59,194 nt of DNA from Plantago elongata (Eukaryota > Streptophyta > Magnoliopsida > Lamiales > Plantaginaceae): assembly GCA_036897095.1 (NCBI GenBank), contig JAYMSP010000302.1, forward strand, positions 1 to 59,194. The letters are read 5' to 3'. A program made the translations under genes and the position numbers. This document shows positions 15,383 through 27,879 of this stretch, one piece after another (position 1 is the first letter of the stretch; the number at the start of each line of letters is the position of its first letter). Under the pieces are notes generated by a model. It worked only from the letters and a program-made list of their open reading frames with translations, searched no databases and was not told the DNA's origin.

Positions 15383-17688
15383 ATGGAGAAAGTTTACCAA
15401 CTGCAATGGTGGAGGATACTGAGGTCAAAGCTATCTTACAAGAATGCGACATTATTCATCTGCATATTGAATATCATCACTGCTCTTTTATTGCTCCACG
15501 GTTTCTTCGCTTCTCCTTCCTCCAAATTCGCACCCTCTGTTAAGGGAGGTATGATCTTTTCCGCTTACTTTCACTATTTGTTGAAAATGAAATCATCCAC
15601 TCTCTTAGCTTTCATATACTATGTACATAGATTTTACTTTGTGCTCTTTGTCTCAGATATTGATTTTTATTTGTTTTGTTTCCTATAAATCTATGTGATT
15701 AATAGAATGAGATGAGAGGTTTTTGGGAAGTTTATCATATTTTTTTTGGAGTTAAAAAGATAATACATCACAAACTATATCACACTTACCAAATGATCAG
15801 GTACGAAACAACTCTATTGAGATAAACTTTGAAAACATATCCAATTTCAGGTGAATCACCCCAATGCATCAGGTCTTGTGTGTCTTAGCTAACCAATCAC
15901 TATCACTAGTATCTCTCCAAAGCAAGTATTGCTTAACTCTTTGTAAATTTACTTTTCTGTTCAGGTACAACTCTTTACAGACGCATAAAGGAATCCGAAG
16001 ACATACGCCGAAAGATGGTCCCGGTAGATCTTATCAAAAGAGTATGTACTTTAAGGTGGCTCTTAGGTTTACTTTTATTAACTTCACAAAGCTGTATAGC
16101 TATCTATGCTTGTACTTTTATTTTCTGAGTTTTTTTTGGGTGAGCGATTTGCATATCTTGCCTTCTCAATTTTGACCCTGTTATTGACCTTTTGGAAATA
16201 TATTTGGTGTCAGTGTCTGATGAAGAGTTTTATTTTTACAGGTAAGAGAGATTAGACAGGAAGTGTCTCTGAATTTGGAGTCAGACCAACCAAAAGATGT
16301 TAAACAAACTGCTGCAGTGGATCTAATATCTAGGTTGAATAATTTTCGTTCGTATTCTGATGCGGGTAACCTGAAAGGTGATTTTAGCTCATCGCTTATA
16401 TTGCTATTAAGCTCATTAATTGCTTCACACAAGTACCTTCACATGACATCCCTGGTTAAAGAATAAAATCAATACCCAGTGATTGACCGATAACCGCCCC
16501 CTTCCCACCCCCAAAACTGTATGGGGATAGTGCCATTATACCATAATATATGTTGAAACTACGTTATACGTGAAGAAATGTCCAGGAAGAAATACATGTC
16601 ATAGATCCTCATGTAACTCCTTGATTAGCTTTGGTTAAATCTCCCAACAATAAAGGGCTGTAACTTCATCTGTTTGTGACATCCAAACTTGGTATTATGA
16701 TAGCCATGGGGATTTGGGGAGGACCCATAGTATCCCTTCTCACTATTCACAGTAGGCACCACTGGTAGAGAGAGGTTGGTAGACTGTGATTCCTCCTGTA
16801 AGGGCTCGTTGATAATTGATATGAATAATCTTCAGGTAGTCTTTGAATAACATAAAACTTGACTAGTATGAGAACTGTTCGGACAAGGTTTGATACAAGG
16901 ACGAGCAATATTTGAACAGTTGAAAAACCCACCCTTTGAGTTTGTACTTACAATAGGAAAGTGATAAAATAAAAAGAATTCAATTCAGCTTAGATCAAGA
17001 TAATTTTTTTTCTTGCCCTGTTAATTTATATACTATGCATTACTATAATTCTTCTTCTTACCCAGTTCATTTAGATTTATGTGTCATCTAGTTTACTATC
17101 ATTGCAGTGTGCAATTCTGCTTTATGAGCTAGCTTACATCTATCATTTAGAGATATTCAAATAAAACATGATCAAGTAAAGTTAGATTTATATTGAAATT
17201 CTTTGCTTTTCTTGGTATTTCTTATTTATCATATATAGTTTGGTTTCCTTAGATTGAATGCTTCATTGCCATGTCTGAGTTGAAGTATATTAAATTTAGC
17301 TACTGTCAATTGGCCAGTCTAGAAATAAAGGGCTAGCTTCCTTATTTCAAATTTTGATTTATATATGAAGCAAGATAAAAATCATAATACTCCTAATCTA
17401 GTATTATCTTTTGTTATTAATTTTTTTCATTGTCCACTTCATAAACTATGTCCACAGGTAAAACCGTCTGTTTCTTCAGCTTTCCATTAAGTGAAACACA
17501 AATTCCACGCATGACCAATAAAACCCTATAAAACCCACCTTTCTCATTTTAATTCTCACTTTTACTGTTGTTAATTAATTATAGCAAATTATTTTATCAC
17601 TTTTGCAGCAATTGAAGACTGGAGAAGACGGAAGATGGAGCGTGCCAGACAACGGAATTCAGGGAGGAACGATACAGCCAGCACCTGA
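15383..17688 (+). CDS. Small conserved plant membrane protein of unknown function
   Basis: Four exons (15383-15548, 15965-16041, 16242-16377, 17609-17688) join in frame to 152 residues. An N-terminal segment of about 20 hydrophobic residues (ATLFICILNIITALLLLHGF, roughly 21-40) is a probable membrane anchor. The rest is charged and helical: RIKESEDIRRKMVPVDLIKR, then KQTAAVDLISRLNNFRSYSD and a basic tail DWRRRKMERARQR. The upstream frame is open without an ATG before 15383, so this Met is the start. I recognise no domain. Intron 3 (16378-17608) is long and holds repeat-like sequence at about 16680-16940. Regular splice sites and a preserved frame argue for a real gene. Confidence 0.75.
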
Positions 17689-18535
17689 TTAATCCTCATT
17701 ATATTCTACATATATGTTCTGCGGAGTGGAAATCATGTGAGTTTGAGACAAAATGGACCCAAAATCTGTGCAAATTGGTGTTGCTGGTATCAGTGGTATA
17801 CATATTTTTGTGTGTAGCATTTTATAAGTTTTGTACAAAATGTTGTTTGTACATGACAATGGTTGTCTATATTTGTATGGTCATGGATGAGGTCACTCTT
17901 GGTGGAAGTGGCCGTGCCCCCGCCAGGCTGATTACCAAATCAGCCAATGTAACCGTTGGTGCTAGGCGGTCCCAATGGACAACGATCATATGGGGCCAGT
18001 CACTCTATCACATCTAGTAATATGAAAATCAAGCATACCTAATATGAAAATCAAATTACAAGACATAATCTCGTCGGAGCAGGCTACTCCGTCATCATCA
18101 TCCTACCACTAAGCGACTCTGCCATCAATCTCATGCGACTTCACCTTTTCCTGGTTCATTTTGGTAAAAGAATTAACCCAAGAACATAAATAATTAGTTT
18201 ACTGCTCACTTGTGAAAATTAAGAAAAATTGATTAAGAATATACTATAAGGTGTTCATGATCTTAAGGTGTTCCGTTAATAGAGAATATAAAGTTTCTTC
18301 TTTTAATTAAATCTCATGGGTCATGGATATTTACAGGTTTATTTTGTATTCGTGCGGAGTCATCTATAAATACAGATATTCGTTCAAAAGGATCTGGTCA
18401 GATCCGGTCCGTCTCGCTAATATGGGCACAGGGGCGGACCCGCAGCCTGGACAAGTCCATGCTACAGCCCGGGGTCCGCCCCCAAAAATAAAAATTAGAT
18501 TTCACTTTTTTAAATTCTGATTAGCCCCTTCTCTC
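17689..18535. other. 3' UTR and spacer
   Basis: The first 200 bases are probably the 3' UTR of the preceding gene. 18002-18055 repeats TAATATGAAAATCAA twice. A short GC-rich hairpin lies at 18429-18483 (separate entry). No gene is supported. Confidence 0.5.
18429..18483. repeat. Short GC-rich inverted repeat, possible mini hAT-type MITE
   Basis: CAGGGGCGGACCC on the left faces GGGTCCGCCCCC on the right across about 28 bases. CAGGGGCGGA-type ends are common in plant hAT-like non-autonomous elements (established knowledge), and a longer relative lies at 24783-25084. Target duplications are not evident. Confidence 0.4.
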
Positions 18536-20672
18536 TCTCATCGTTTAGGTTTTCAGAAACAGAAAAGCTCGTCATTCCCTCCGCTGCTCCTCCGTCTCTG
18601 CCCGCTCCGAATTCCGATCTGGTTCAGCTGCTCGTGCTCCCGTATTCCTCTTCTACTGCTCCTTGACAGGTGTGTATGCTAATTATCGATCTCATTTCTA
18701 CTGATTTGGGGATGATTTAATTTCGTGTTTATTTTTAGATGTTTACAGTGTCAGTGTATTGAATGGTGCATTATCTTCCATCATAAGATTGATTGAGAAC
18801 TTGTTAAGTTATATTTTCCCGCTGGCCTGTACTATTGCTATATATTTTGAGCTCTTTTATTCTCTGTGAGAGGCAGATCTGTTATTTTCACAATTTTGAT
18901 CCTAGACCTAGTCCACTGTATGAGTATATCTTAATGCTGCCAATTTCCTGTATCTTAATCCGATTACCACATGCACTTCTCCCATACAGCCTCACAAAAT
19001 TTACCTAATTAGACAATCTTTTCCACCCAAAGATACGTATAAAGCATGTTTGTGGAAAGTTACATGGAATTCCTCAATATTAGTTAATACTTTGTTTGCA
19101 GTTACAGATCTACCTGCATCATTCTCTGATTCTGAGATGTAGGCTCTGTTCACTTCGTCTGAGCATTACTGAATTTATTTGTAGTATAAAACACAACTAA
19201 GTAGAACTTAACTCAACTGAAATTAATAAGTTTTCATATGGAGATGAAGAGAACATATCCTAATTTGATAGCCTTCTCCGGTGTTAATAGTTACTGAACT
19301 AGACTATGTTTTATGGTACTGGTACTTTTTATTGTACTTGGTAGAGTAACTAAAATTAGATGACATTGAATTAACTTTGGTGATGTTACAAGACTCTGTG
19401 ACTGTTGGTCCTAGTGAAAGGCACGAATAAATTGTCCTTTATTGTACATCTTCACTAAACTACAGTTCATTATCAGTATACAATTACCTACAATTTCGTA
19501 GATGCTCCTTGTACTTGTAACTCCTTATTTCAAAATTTTCTCCCATAATGCTTAACTATTTATCTTGTTTTGCAATCCTGCAGCTGCGTACAATCTCTTA
19601 ATTCATTTAAACTTTGTATTGAAAGTGAAGGTGAAGGGAAGGAATGATGCAAGTTGAAAGTGCCCTATCTGTAATTGGCCCAAAGCCAACAGATTTGTCA
19701 AGTGTCAGTCACAGCTTTGGGTCTTCTGTGCCTGGACCAAATGGGAGACAGAGGACATCGAGCCTGGAAGCACCAATTATGTTGCTTTCTGGCCATCAGA
19801 GTGCAGTTTACTCGATGAAATTCAATCCAGCAGGTACCATTATAGCATCTGGTTCACATGATAGGGATATTTTCCTGTGGAACGTGCATGGTGATTGTAA
19901 GAACTTCATGGTCTTGAGAGGGCACAAGAATGCTGTTTTAGACGTTCAATGGACCACTGATGGTTCTCAGATAATATCTGCTAGCCCAGATAAAACCTTA
20001 CGTGCGTGGGATGTCGAAACTGGGAAGCAAGTGAAGAAGATGATAGGACACTTGTTTGTTGTGAATTCTTGCTGCCCGGCTCGAAGAGGGCCACCACTTA
20101 TTGTTAGTGGTTCAGATGATGGGACGGCAAAACTCTGGGACATGCGACAAAGGGGCTCTGTTCAGAGCTTCCCTGATAAATACCAGATTACAGCTGTCAG
20201 CTTCTCCGATGCATCAGATAAGATTTATACTGGTGGTATTGATGATGAAGTTAAGGTTTGGGATTTACGAAGAACTGAACCAGTTATGAAGCTTCAGGGC
20301 CACCGTGACATGATTACTGGGATGCAGTTGAGTCCTGATGGCTCATACCTTCTGACAAATAGCATGGACTGTACACTTCGAATTTGGGACATGCGTCCCT
20401 ATGCTTCTCAGAATCGGTGTGTGAAGATCTTAGAAGGGCATCAACACAATATGGAGAAGAACTTGCTGAGATGCAGTTGGTCACCAGATGGGAGTAAGGT
20501 CACTGCAGGGAGTAGTGACTATATGGTCTACATATGGGACACTACTTCACGTCGTGTGCTGTATAAGCTTCCAGGGCATAATGGGTCAGTGAATGATTGT
20601 GTTTTCCACCCTGATGAGCCTATTATTGGTTCGTGCAGCAGTGACAAACAGATTTATCTTGGTGAAATTTGA
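18536..20672 (+). CDS. SNRNP40: U5 snRNP 40-kDa WD40 protein (SNRNP40/Prp8-binding type)
   Basis: The protein is a seven-bladed WD40 propeller of the spliceosomal U5 snRNP that contacts Prp8 in the nucleus (family knowledge). The CDS is a single exon, 19644-20672, 342 residues. A probable 5' UTR exon begins near 18540 and is joined over an intron 18670-19583. Repeats end WNV, WDV, WDM, WDL, WDM and WDT, and the chain has the family blocks MLLSGHQSAVYSMKFNP, GSDDGTAKLWDMRQRG and YSVSS-like spacing before the last blade ending in QIYLGEI. Two ATGs are adjacent at 19644 and 19647; either may be used. Length matches the family. Confidence 0.92.
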
Positions 20673-21444
20673 GGATGTAAGGTGATTTCTTCAGTTTTAT
20701 GCTGTACTGTTTTGAATTGGTGATGGTAGTTGGTTTGGAGACACGATATGTGGATGGATGAAAAGCATTCTGGAGTTCCGGACAATTGTGGTTACTAATG
20801 TGATTAGAAGTGAACCATTTTGATCTGAGACTATGAATGCTAATGTATTGCTTTTATAATGCTAGTTTGGGTGTTAGTGTTACTGTTTCCTAGTTTAATT
20901 GTCTGATGGGTGTTTCAGTATTCGTAAATTCTACTAAATGCTGTTTGTTTAGGTTTCATTTCTTGCGCCTAACATGATGATGCACATTGTTGATTCTGGA
21001 CAATACTGAAAGAAGTATTTTCTTGAGAATTAATTTGTGTTATCTTCAATTGAAAATCAGTTCAGCTCGGCTTAGTTATACCTTACTTTACTTTAGTTCC
21101 ATAAATTTCAGGATATGAGTTCTTCCTCAAAATGCCTGGTGCTTCAACAGATCCTAAGTGGACATTTGATCCAGTTGCAGCCCAATAAATAGATGGACTC
21201 CGTGCAAAGCAATCCGGCCCAACGATAGAATAAGCAAAGTACCTGAAATAGTTATTGCATAAATTGGGGAGCAAGCAATAATTTGATTGATTTGCTGTTT
21301 GCATTTGATTTATCTGATTTGAAATCAAACTAAGGACCATTCATTAGGTTTGGTTCGTTAGAATTTGATTCAATCCTAAAATTACATGGAAATCCCAATC
21401 TGATTAATTGGATACAAACCCCCAATACAACGTTTTGGGGATTA
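20673..21444. other. 3' UTR of the WD40 gene and spacer
   Basis: Probable 3' UTR to about 20950, then AT-rich sequence without a supported gene. Confidence 0.5.
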
Positions 21445-21449
21445 ATAAT

Positions 21450-22000
21450 GGGCAAGCTACATATAAGTAACCAATTGCACAACTTTTCACTATAAGACAC
21501 CAATAGATTTTACCTTACATCTAAGTCACCAATTGGTATAAAAAGTCATTTTTATCATCTATTTGAAAAATACCTTCTATATTTCACCTTTATGATCTCC
21601 ATCTCACCTTCTTCTACATTTCACCAGATTCCACCACCACAACTCCGGATTCCACCACCCACCACTGAATTCCACCACCTCATCACTGGTTCCATCTCAC
21701 CTTCTTCTACCTTCACCATCTTCCACCATCTTCCACGACCACACCTCCGGATTCCACCACCCCAATCGAAATCCACCACCCACCACCGGATTCCACCACC
21801 AACCAACACGGATTCCACACCCTCATGCTTGGTATCGTTACTGGGTACCGATACCAATACCCGATACCAATAACTGATACTGGGACCAAGGTGACTAGTT
21901 CGTAACAAAAATGACCTCTTCGTTGTACGAAAATATATAGGTGTCTAATTGTAAAAAATATATACACAAGTGACTAGATAGTAAAAAATCCGATTAATAA
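21450..22000. mobile_element. Foldback-like MITE with CCACCA-rich core
   Basis: The outer parts are inverted relatives. The left side has GACACCAATAGATTTT and TCATTTTTATCA; the right side read on the minus strand has GACACCTATATATTTT and TCATTTTTGTTA at matching distances. The core (21620-21810) is a degenerate GATTCCACCACC repeat, followed at 21829-21885 by GGTATCG/GATACC motifs in both orientations. Open frames through the core are low-complexity and not real genes. Exact ends and target duplication are unresolved. Confidence 0.4.
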
Positions 22001-22111
22001 GGGCAATAAGGGAATAAGAAAAAAAATGCCACAGAAACATGTCTAATTAATAATTTGTGAAGGTTTATTTCCTCCTATACGAGGGAGCAACACGAGTAAC
22101 ACTATATAGTT

Positions 22112-22118
<7 letters not shown>

Positions 22119-22157
<39 letters not shown>
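22119..22157. repeat. (TA)n plus T-run microsatellite
   Basis: Alternating TA for about 24 bases followed directly by a run of T. Confidence 0.8.
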
Positions 22158-22688
22158 GACAGCAATATGTGAATATGGGATTAGTAGGATATATATTTTA
22201 ACAAACTTAAGTAAACAGCTTATATATACAAGTGAACAATAATGAAACTTATTGGTGTAAAAATTTCTTATGTCTTTCAAAAGAAAGTGTAGCAAACTGG
22301 CAATGAGGAGACTTTGAGCAACTTAATTTAAGAGGACATTTTGGGGATATTAGACAAAAGATGCATATATCATTCATATATGTATGCCAACTCGCAACCG
22401 ACCCTTGATATTCTTGGAAGAAAAATGATCAACTAGATGAAGACTAACACCTTAAAATTAAATAATAGCTAGGACATGCATTATATAATACGAGTAATTT
22501 GTACCACCACGTCAACCTATAATATTGAACAATGAAAGTCAATATAATGCTTGCTAGCTAGCCAAGACAATTCATTGTTTTATTTCAATCATTTAGGTCA
22601 CTCCCGTTACTATGATATTAAACCCACTGCCCTACAATTATCTTCAAGTAATAATTACCATATATATGGAGCAATAGTTAATTTGGAA

Positions 22689-22689
<1 letters not shown>

Positions 22690-22727
<38 letters not shown>

Positions 22728-22728
22728 A
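22690..22728. repeat. (ATT)n microsatellite
   Basis: About 13 uninterrupted copies of a trinucleotide. Confidence 0.85.
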
Positions 22729-23979
22729 TACATATATCATATAATTTTAGATTCATAATTTATAATTGTGACTCCATCTCTATATGCACTTTGAGTAAAG
22801 CTATATGCAAAATTATAAATATGAATTCCTAAGAAAAGGGTTTGGAGGTTGTTCTTAGTTAAAAGTAAAGTGTTGATATCGATTTTTCTTTTAAATGGTT
22901 AAAATTATAACTACTCTTACTTATATATCAATACCCCTTTAATTCTAAATCATCTTATATCTCCATTGAAGATCGAACTCTATATCTCATATTTATCTTT
23001 CTAACTCCATTTCACCCACTTAAGAATTCAAAAGTGTTGAAATTGATGTTGTTGTCAAATGAAAAGATTCCATAAGCAACGGAGAAAGACAACACGAGAA
23101 GTGACCTGCCCCAAATCATGAAACCTAATTCGTGCCAACTTAAATTTTGCTTAGACTTCTTTTATATATTTCTTAACTATCTACTTTTTTTAGTTTCGTG
23201 TCAATCTTTCCTGCCCTTCTATTATTAGGGCCGGGGCACAAATTAAAAACATCAATTCATTTGTTAACTTCATGCATTCAATACGATGATACTACCTTTT
23301 AATGTTTAAACGTTATATACTAATTATACTACATCATGGCTAATAAATCTGTATTCTCTGCAACTAAAAATTACTTCAATTCAATCCAGTTTAGTTCAGT
23401 TTAAATTAGTTTAGTTCAGTTCAATTCAGTTAAGTTCGGTTTAGTGTTACTTCAGTTCAGTCTAATAAATTTCAGTTGAAGATAATACGTATAATTGGTG
23501 ATAGAAATGTATGTTATCCTGTTTTAATAATATGATTGCCTTGCATTGCATTAATCATCTAGTACATGAGGGGCACATGTAGCAAGCGTGTTGAGGAAAG
23601 CATGATTTGCATGCATCACCAAAATCATGATATATTTTTCGTACATGTGATTTGATTTATCTTACTATTATAGCATGCAGGTACCATATGTATACTTCGA
23701 AGTTTGAACAAGTGATAGTAATTGACTCGTACAGATACATACAGTTCCACATTTTATTGAAAACACCTGATCAGTGACCTTGTCAGATTTGGCCTTAATT
23801 GGTTTGTAGTCAATACGTAATCACCAAACCAAAGACTATTTATAATACAATTAAGAGTCCTCCAAAATTGCAAAAATACCTATAAACTATATTGAATCTC
23901 CAATATAAAGCTTCAACGAATACATCTCTAGCTCCGAGCTTCAATTAATTATGGAACTCTAGGTATATATATAGGCGGC

Positions 23980-24034
23980 ATCCATGGTGAGACTTGAATG
24001 TCGTCATGGTCAACATTCAAGTCTCACCATGGAT
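23980..24034. repeat. Perfect 22-bp hairpin
   Basis: The arms at 23980-24001 and 24013-24034 are exact reverse complements (core CCATGGTGAGACTTGAATGT against its complement) around an 11-base loop. Two shorter hairpins follow within 100 bases, for example TCCGT...ACGGA near 24077. There is no coding context. It may be a transposon fragment or a small-RNA source. Confidence 0.7.
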
Positions 24035-24774
24035 AACATAGCTCGCACCATTATTAGTGGCGCGGAGCTTATACTCCGTCTTACACGGAACTATAGTGAA
24101 GTTTCAAATGAGATTTCAAGGTTCGGTACTTTAGAAAAAGAAGAAAACATCCAATAAAGTTGCAAGTTTCACTGGGAAGATGAAACTGTGGATTAGTTGA
24201 AGTAGATATCTATCATTCTCTTTTGTGTAGGATATCAAATTAACACAAGTAGCGATCATGCAATTGGATGAAGGAAAATATTTACATAATTGGTTGACTA
24301 CTTCACCTGCTTTGATGTAAAATCTGGAAGGTTAAGGCACTTATACTAATATTATATACTTAAACATCATGAGTGTGCTCTACGTTTATGAGGGACACTA
24401 ATTAACCAATACTATTATTTTGAATCATTTTATCTCTATCGATCTATTGGTAGTTACGAGAAGTGCTTTTAACTACCCTAGGCTATATTAACTAATAATG
24501 GACGTACGGAATTTTCGAAAATGTACGTACCGAACCCTCTTAATTAGGTTTATGATGTTACATTTTATAAGACGACGATCAAGAAATTGTTTGGTGAGAT
24601 GTTCTTACCGTTATATATATATATTAATAACTAATTAAAAATACATACAACTTCTTTTCTAGATAATATATTTCGCCTCCACAAAAATGTCCAAAGATCT
24701 TATCATAATTCTGAGACTTGCTCACAGTTTTCACACCATTCGGTTTAATTATACAAAATTGAAATTAAGGTTAT
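24035..24774. other. AT-rich spacer
   Basis: No gene, RNA or complete repeat recognised. Confidence 0.45.
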
Positions 24775-24782
24775 AATATAAC

Positions 24783-25084
24783 CAGGGGAGCCAGAAATAC
24801 AAACCCGACTAAGACGTACACATAAATCCGAAAATTCATTTTGTTAAAAGAGAGAATTTTTTAATAATTGACAAATAATAATTTACAAGAAAAATGCAAA
24901 TATGCACAAAATTTTGTAATTTTGTCAATATTTTACCATACCTATATACTATATAGCATATTAGTAAAAAAAAAGAGGTAGTATAAAACTTAATTAAATT
25001 ATAAAAAAATACACTAGACAATAAATCAAGGGTAGGGCAAGTGCCGGGAGTGCCCTACCTTGCTACAACATGGCTCCGTCCATA
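24783..25084. mobile_element. hAT-like MITE with GGAGCCA / TGGCTCC ends
   Basis: The left end is CAGGGGAGCCAG and the right end contains TGGCTCCGTCC, the inverted ends of a very common dicot non-autonomous family. The eight bases AATATAAC flank it on both sides (24775-24782 and 25085-25092), the duplication length expected for hAT. The right end is decayed. Near it lies GGTAGGGCAAGTGCCGGGAGTGCCC, typical of this family. Confidence 0.6.
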
Positions 25085-25092
25085 AATATAAC

Positions 25093-25430
25093 GTAACAAA
25101 TATATAGTATATTATTAATATATTAACTTTTTTAAATGATAAAGATGATTTAAACTCCTGTTTATAATCCTGTTTATAAATTTAAGTAGATTCTTTTACC
25201 AACTAAACTATCAGTATATCATGTTTCTTAATTTACACTTAGGTGGATTTAATTATCTCAAATACTAGTATATTTTACGAAATAGAGTAATAGTTGATAC
25301 TACTAGGTAGTAATTTGTTACTAGTAACGAAATATGGACGTAATTGTCATCTAGAAATATGCTCTAACATATGGGCGGGACCACTCTCTCCAACCCGTTT
25401 TTTTCCTTTAAAAATGATTAGGGGCTGATT
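25093..25430. other. AT-rich spacer
   Basis: No gene or repeat recognised. Confidence 0.4.
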
Positions 25431-25673
25431 GGCATGCGATTTAAATGGCCCAATTTAAATGTCTGAATAGTGATCGAAATTGTAGTTGAATTGTTAAAAT
25501 TGTGTTTGATATAAAATTGTAATTGGATAGGGTATTATATGTTTGTTATATAGGTGGAGAAAAATATTGCTACTGTAGAGGCATTTTGATTTTCGGTATT
25601 TTAATGCCATAACAAATATAAAATTCTCGAGTAGCATCCAAACTGGCATTTAGATGCTACTCCAATCAGCCCC
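25431..25673. mobile_element. MITE, copy B of the GGGCTGATTG family
   Basis: GGGGCTGATTGG at 25431 is mirrored by CCAATCAGCCCC at 25662-25673, a perfect 12-bp terminal inverted repeat. The flanks are TTA on the left and TAA on the right, which fits a TA (or TWA) target as in Stowaway/Tourist-type elements. The interior aligns with copy A at 2289-2681 in the opposite orientation. Confidence 0.72.
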
Positions 25674-27879
25674 TAAAAGTTGAGTTGAATTTTCAATTTA
25701 TTGATTAGAGGTGAAACGTCTTACTAAATGAACTGTGATTTGTGATCCATTCAATTTATTAATTAGAGGTGAAATATTTTACTAATTGAACCGCGCTTCG
25801 CCGTCCGGCACCAACTCGTCTATTTGGGCTGTCACTTGATTTTATAAATTGTGGAGTAGTAATAATTAATTCCGAGCTATCACCTTTTAACATCGTAAAA
25901 TATTTGAAATGAAAGAAGTATAATAATGCTATCAAGGTGGACTTTTAAGTAAGTATGCATATCATTATCATATATATCAGTATCTAAATGGCAGTTTGGC
26001 AGTGATGTTTAGATCTGCACTGTAGTGCTAATTAATCATGCAAATTAATTAACGAGCTAGCTAGCTTCACTATGTTAATTAAATTCATGCTATTCATGAC
26101 TCAATTTCGAAAAACACGTGTTTAAGACCAATGTGATAAATCAAGTTTGATTGCTATTCCATATTTGTATTTTTGTACACTGGAGTGCACCAGATGCCTG
26201 TTGTTTTTATTTTGAAAAACTAAACAATCTACGAGCAAGTATAAAATATACTTATCCGGCGAAATATAATCAGAAGGAAACATTATAATGGAAATATATT
26301 TTAAAATATATCGTAGAGTGAGACACATCCATTTTATATACTATATAATAGTTATGTATTTTTCTTATACCTCACAATGACTACTTGTTCAGAAGTTATA
26401 CCCCGGTCATTTTTTTCTCCGCTTTAGTGATTTGTTACATGTGCCGGGGTGATTCACACGTCAGAAGTGCCTCAAGCGTCGAAAGTATCTCGAGTGCTTG
26501 ACACATGTCATATCGTGATTCAATCTCGAAAATTATTTTGAAAGAAAAATTAAAAAGAGAAAGAGAAATTTAAAAAATGTAAAATTATTGTGTCGAGCGC
26601 GTGAGAGATATTTCATACGTGTGTAATTAATTATAATATAGGAGCAAAAATAATCGAAGTATATCTATTGTAAAATATATAAAATATATATAGTCACTAT
26701 GTAGTATATAAAATGGATGTATTATTATACGGTATATTTTTTTAAAAATTCCCACGTTACAATCACAACCTTACATTATCTTTGTCCAAATTAAATTGAG
26801 ATAGATATAATTTGTTAACTGTTGCATGAATTTCAGTTCCATGCAAAGAATCCCCTTGCAAGTTTGGTCCAAGAATATTGCAGATGGGAACACACACAGA
26901 GCCTTGTTTCTCCACTTAAAAGTTTGACCTCACCCTTAATTTGTCTTAAAAACATTAATTACTAGTAGTCACATAGGCTGCTGGAGCACAACATGCTATA
27001 AAATAGTAGCCTACTAGAGGTATCATCTTATTTTTCTACTTTCTCATTACATTATACTCATATACATATAGCCACTAGCCAGGGCATATACATGCGGAGT
27101 ATATCTTTTGGTATTAAAAACTTGCTTGTGGACACTCAACCAATTGTATGTATTTGTATTAAAAATCACCCGGGTTAATATATATAGATACTGATTAGTT
27201 AACAAGGTGTTTGTAAATTATGACTACAGAATAAAATACGAATGATCATAATAAGATCGTATGTAGATAAATTATCTGTAGACCAGAATTTCAAATATGA
27301 TACTAAATTTGAGTAGTCTAAGACTTCCTAATTGTGATATCTAAATGGATGTTAATATGTTGGCACATGACTTGCCAATACAAGAGGTAAATTGCGAAAA
27401 ACATTTGGAACCAAGAGTGACCAATCCTTTTCATGACATGGATCAATCAGGTAGTGTAGTAAGCCATTAACTAGCCAAGAACTGTTGCATATACTTGGAT
27501 TCTTTTGAAGATGAGGCCAATCAAGTGATGCTAATAGTGGATGAGCTTCACCATTTTAGGGGGAAATTATTAACTAATCATCACAGACCACTCATCAGAC
27601 AGCTAATACATGTAAATAGAGTGTAACCTCATTGACTTACAAATCCCACACTACAATGTTTCAATATCTATTACTATAATATTATTTCTTGATTTTACTT
27701 TATATATATCTCTGCATGTAACACCACATTTATTGTTGTATAAAGAACAAGTCTTATAAACAAACAAACATAGACATCTCTCAAAATTAGCACAAAGACT
27801 TTTCTCTAAAGGCCAAAAGAAAACCACCAACAACTTTTGCTCTTGCTAGCTTGCAAGAGAAAAAGGAGAGGGAGAGAAC
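25674..27879. other. Spacer and promoter region of the MYB gene
   Basis: AT-rich and without a supported gene until the MYB start. At 26400-26452 ACCCCGG and CCGGGGT face each other across about 40 bases. The last few hundred bases should hold the MYB promoter and 5' UTR. A TATATATATC stretch at about 27702-27711 is a possible TATA element. Confidence 0.45.

Larger units (their letters stand above)
22001..23979. other. AT-rich gene-free region with microsatellites
   Basis: Contains a (TA)n run next to a T-run at about 22119-22157, an (ATT)n run at about 22690-22728, and a cluster of TTCAGTT-like pentamer/heptamer repeats at 23395-23475. That cluster resembles the subterminal repeats of some plant MITEs. 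No gene is supported. Confidence 0.5.

Noticed and set aside
16680..16940. Possible MITE inside intron 3 of the small membrane protein gene
   Set aside because: GGGCTCG and CGAGCA face each other weakly, but the ends do not match well enough to call an element.
21592..21967. Overlapping Pro/His/Gly/Trp-rich open frames on both strands
   Set aside because: Low-complexity translation of a CCACCA repeat, not protein-coding.
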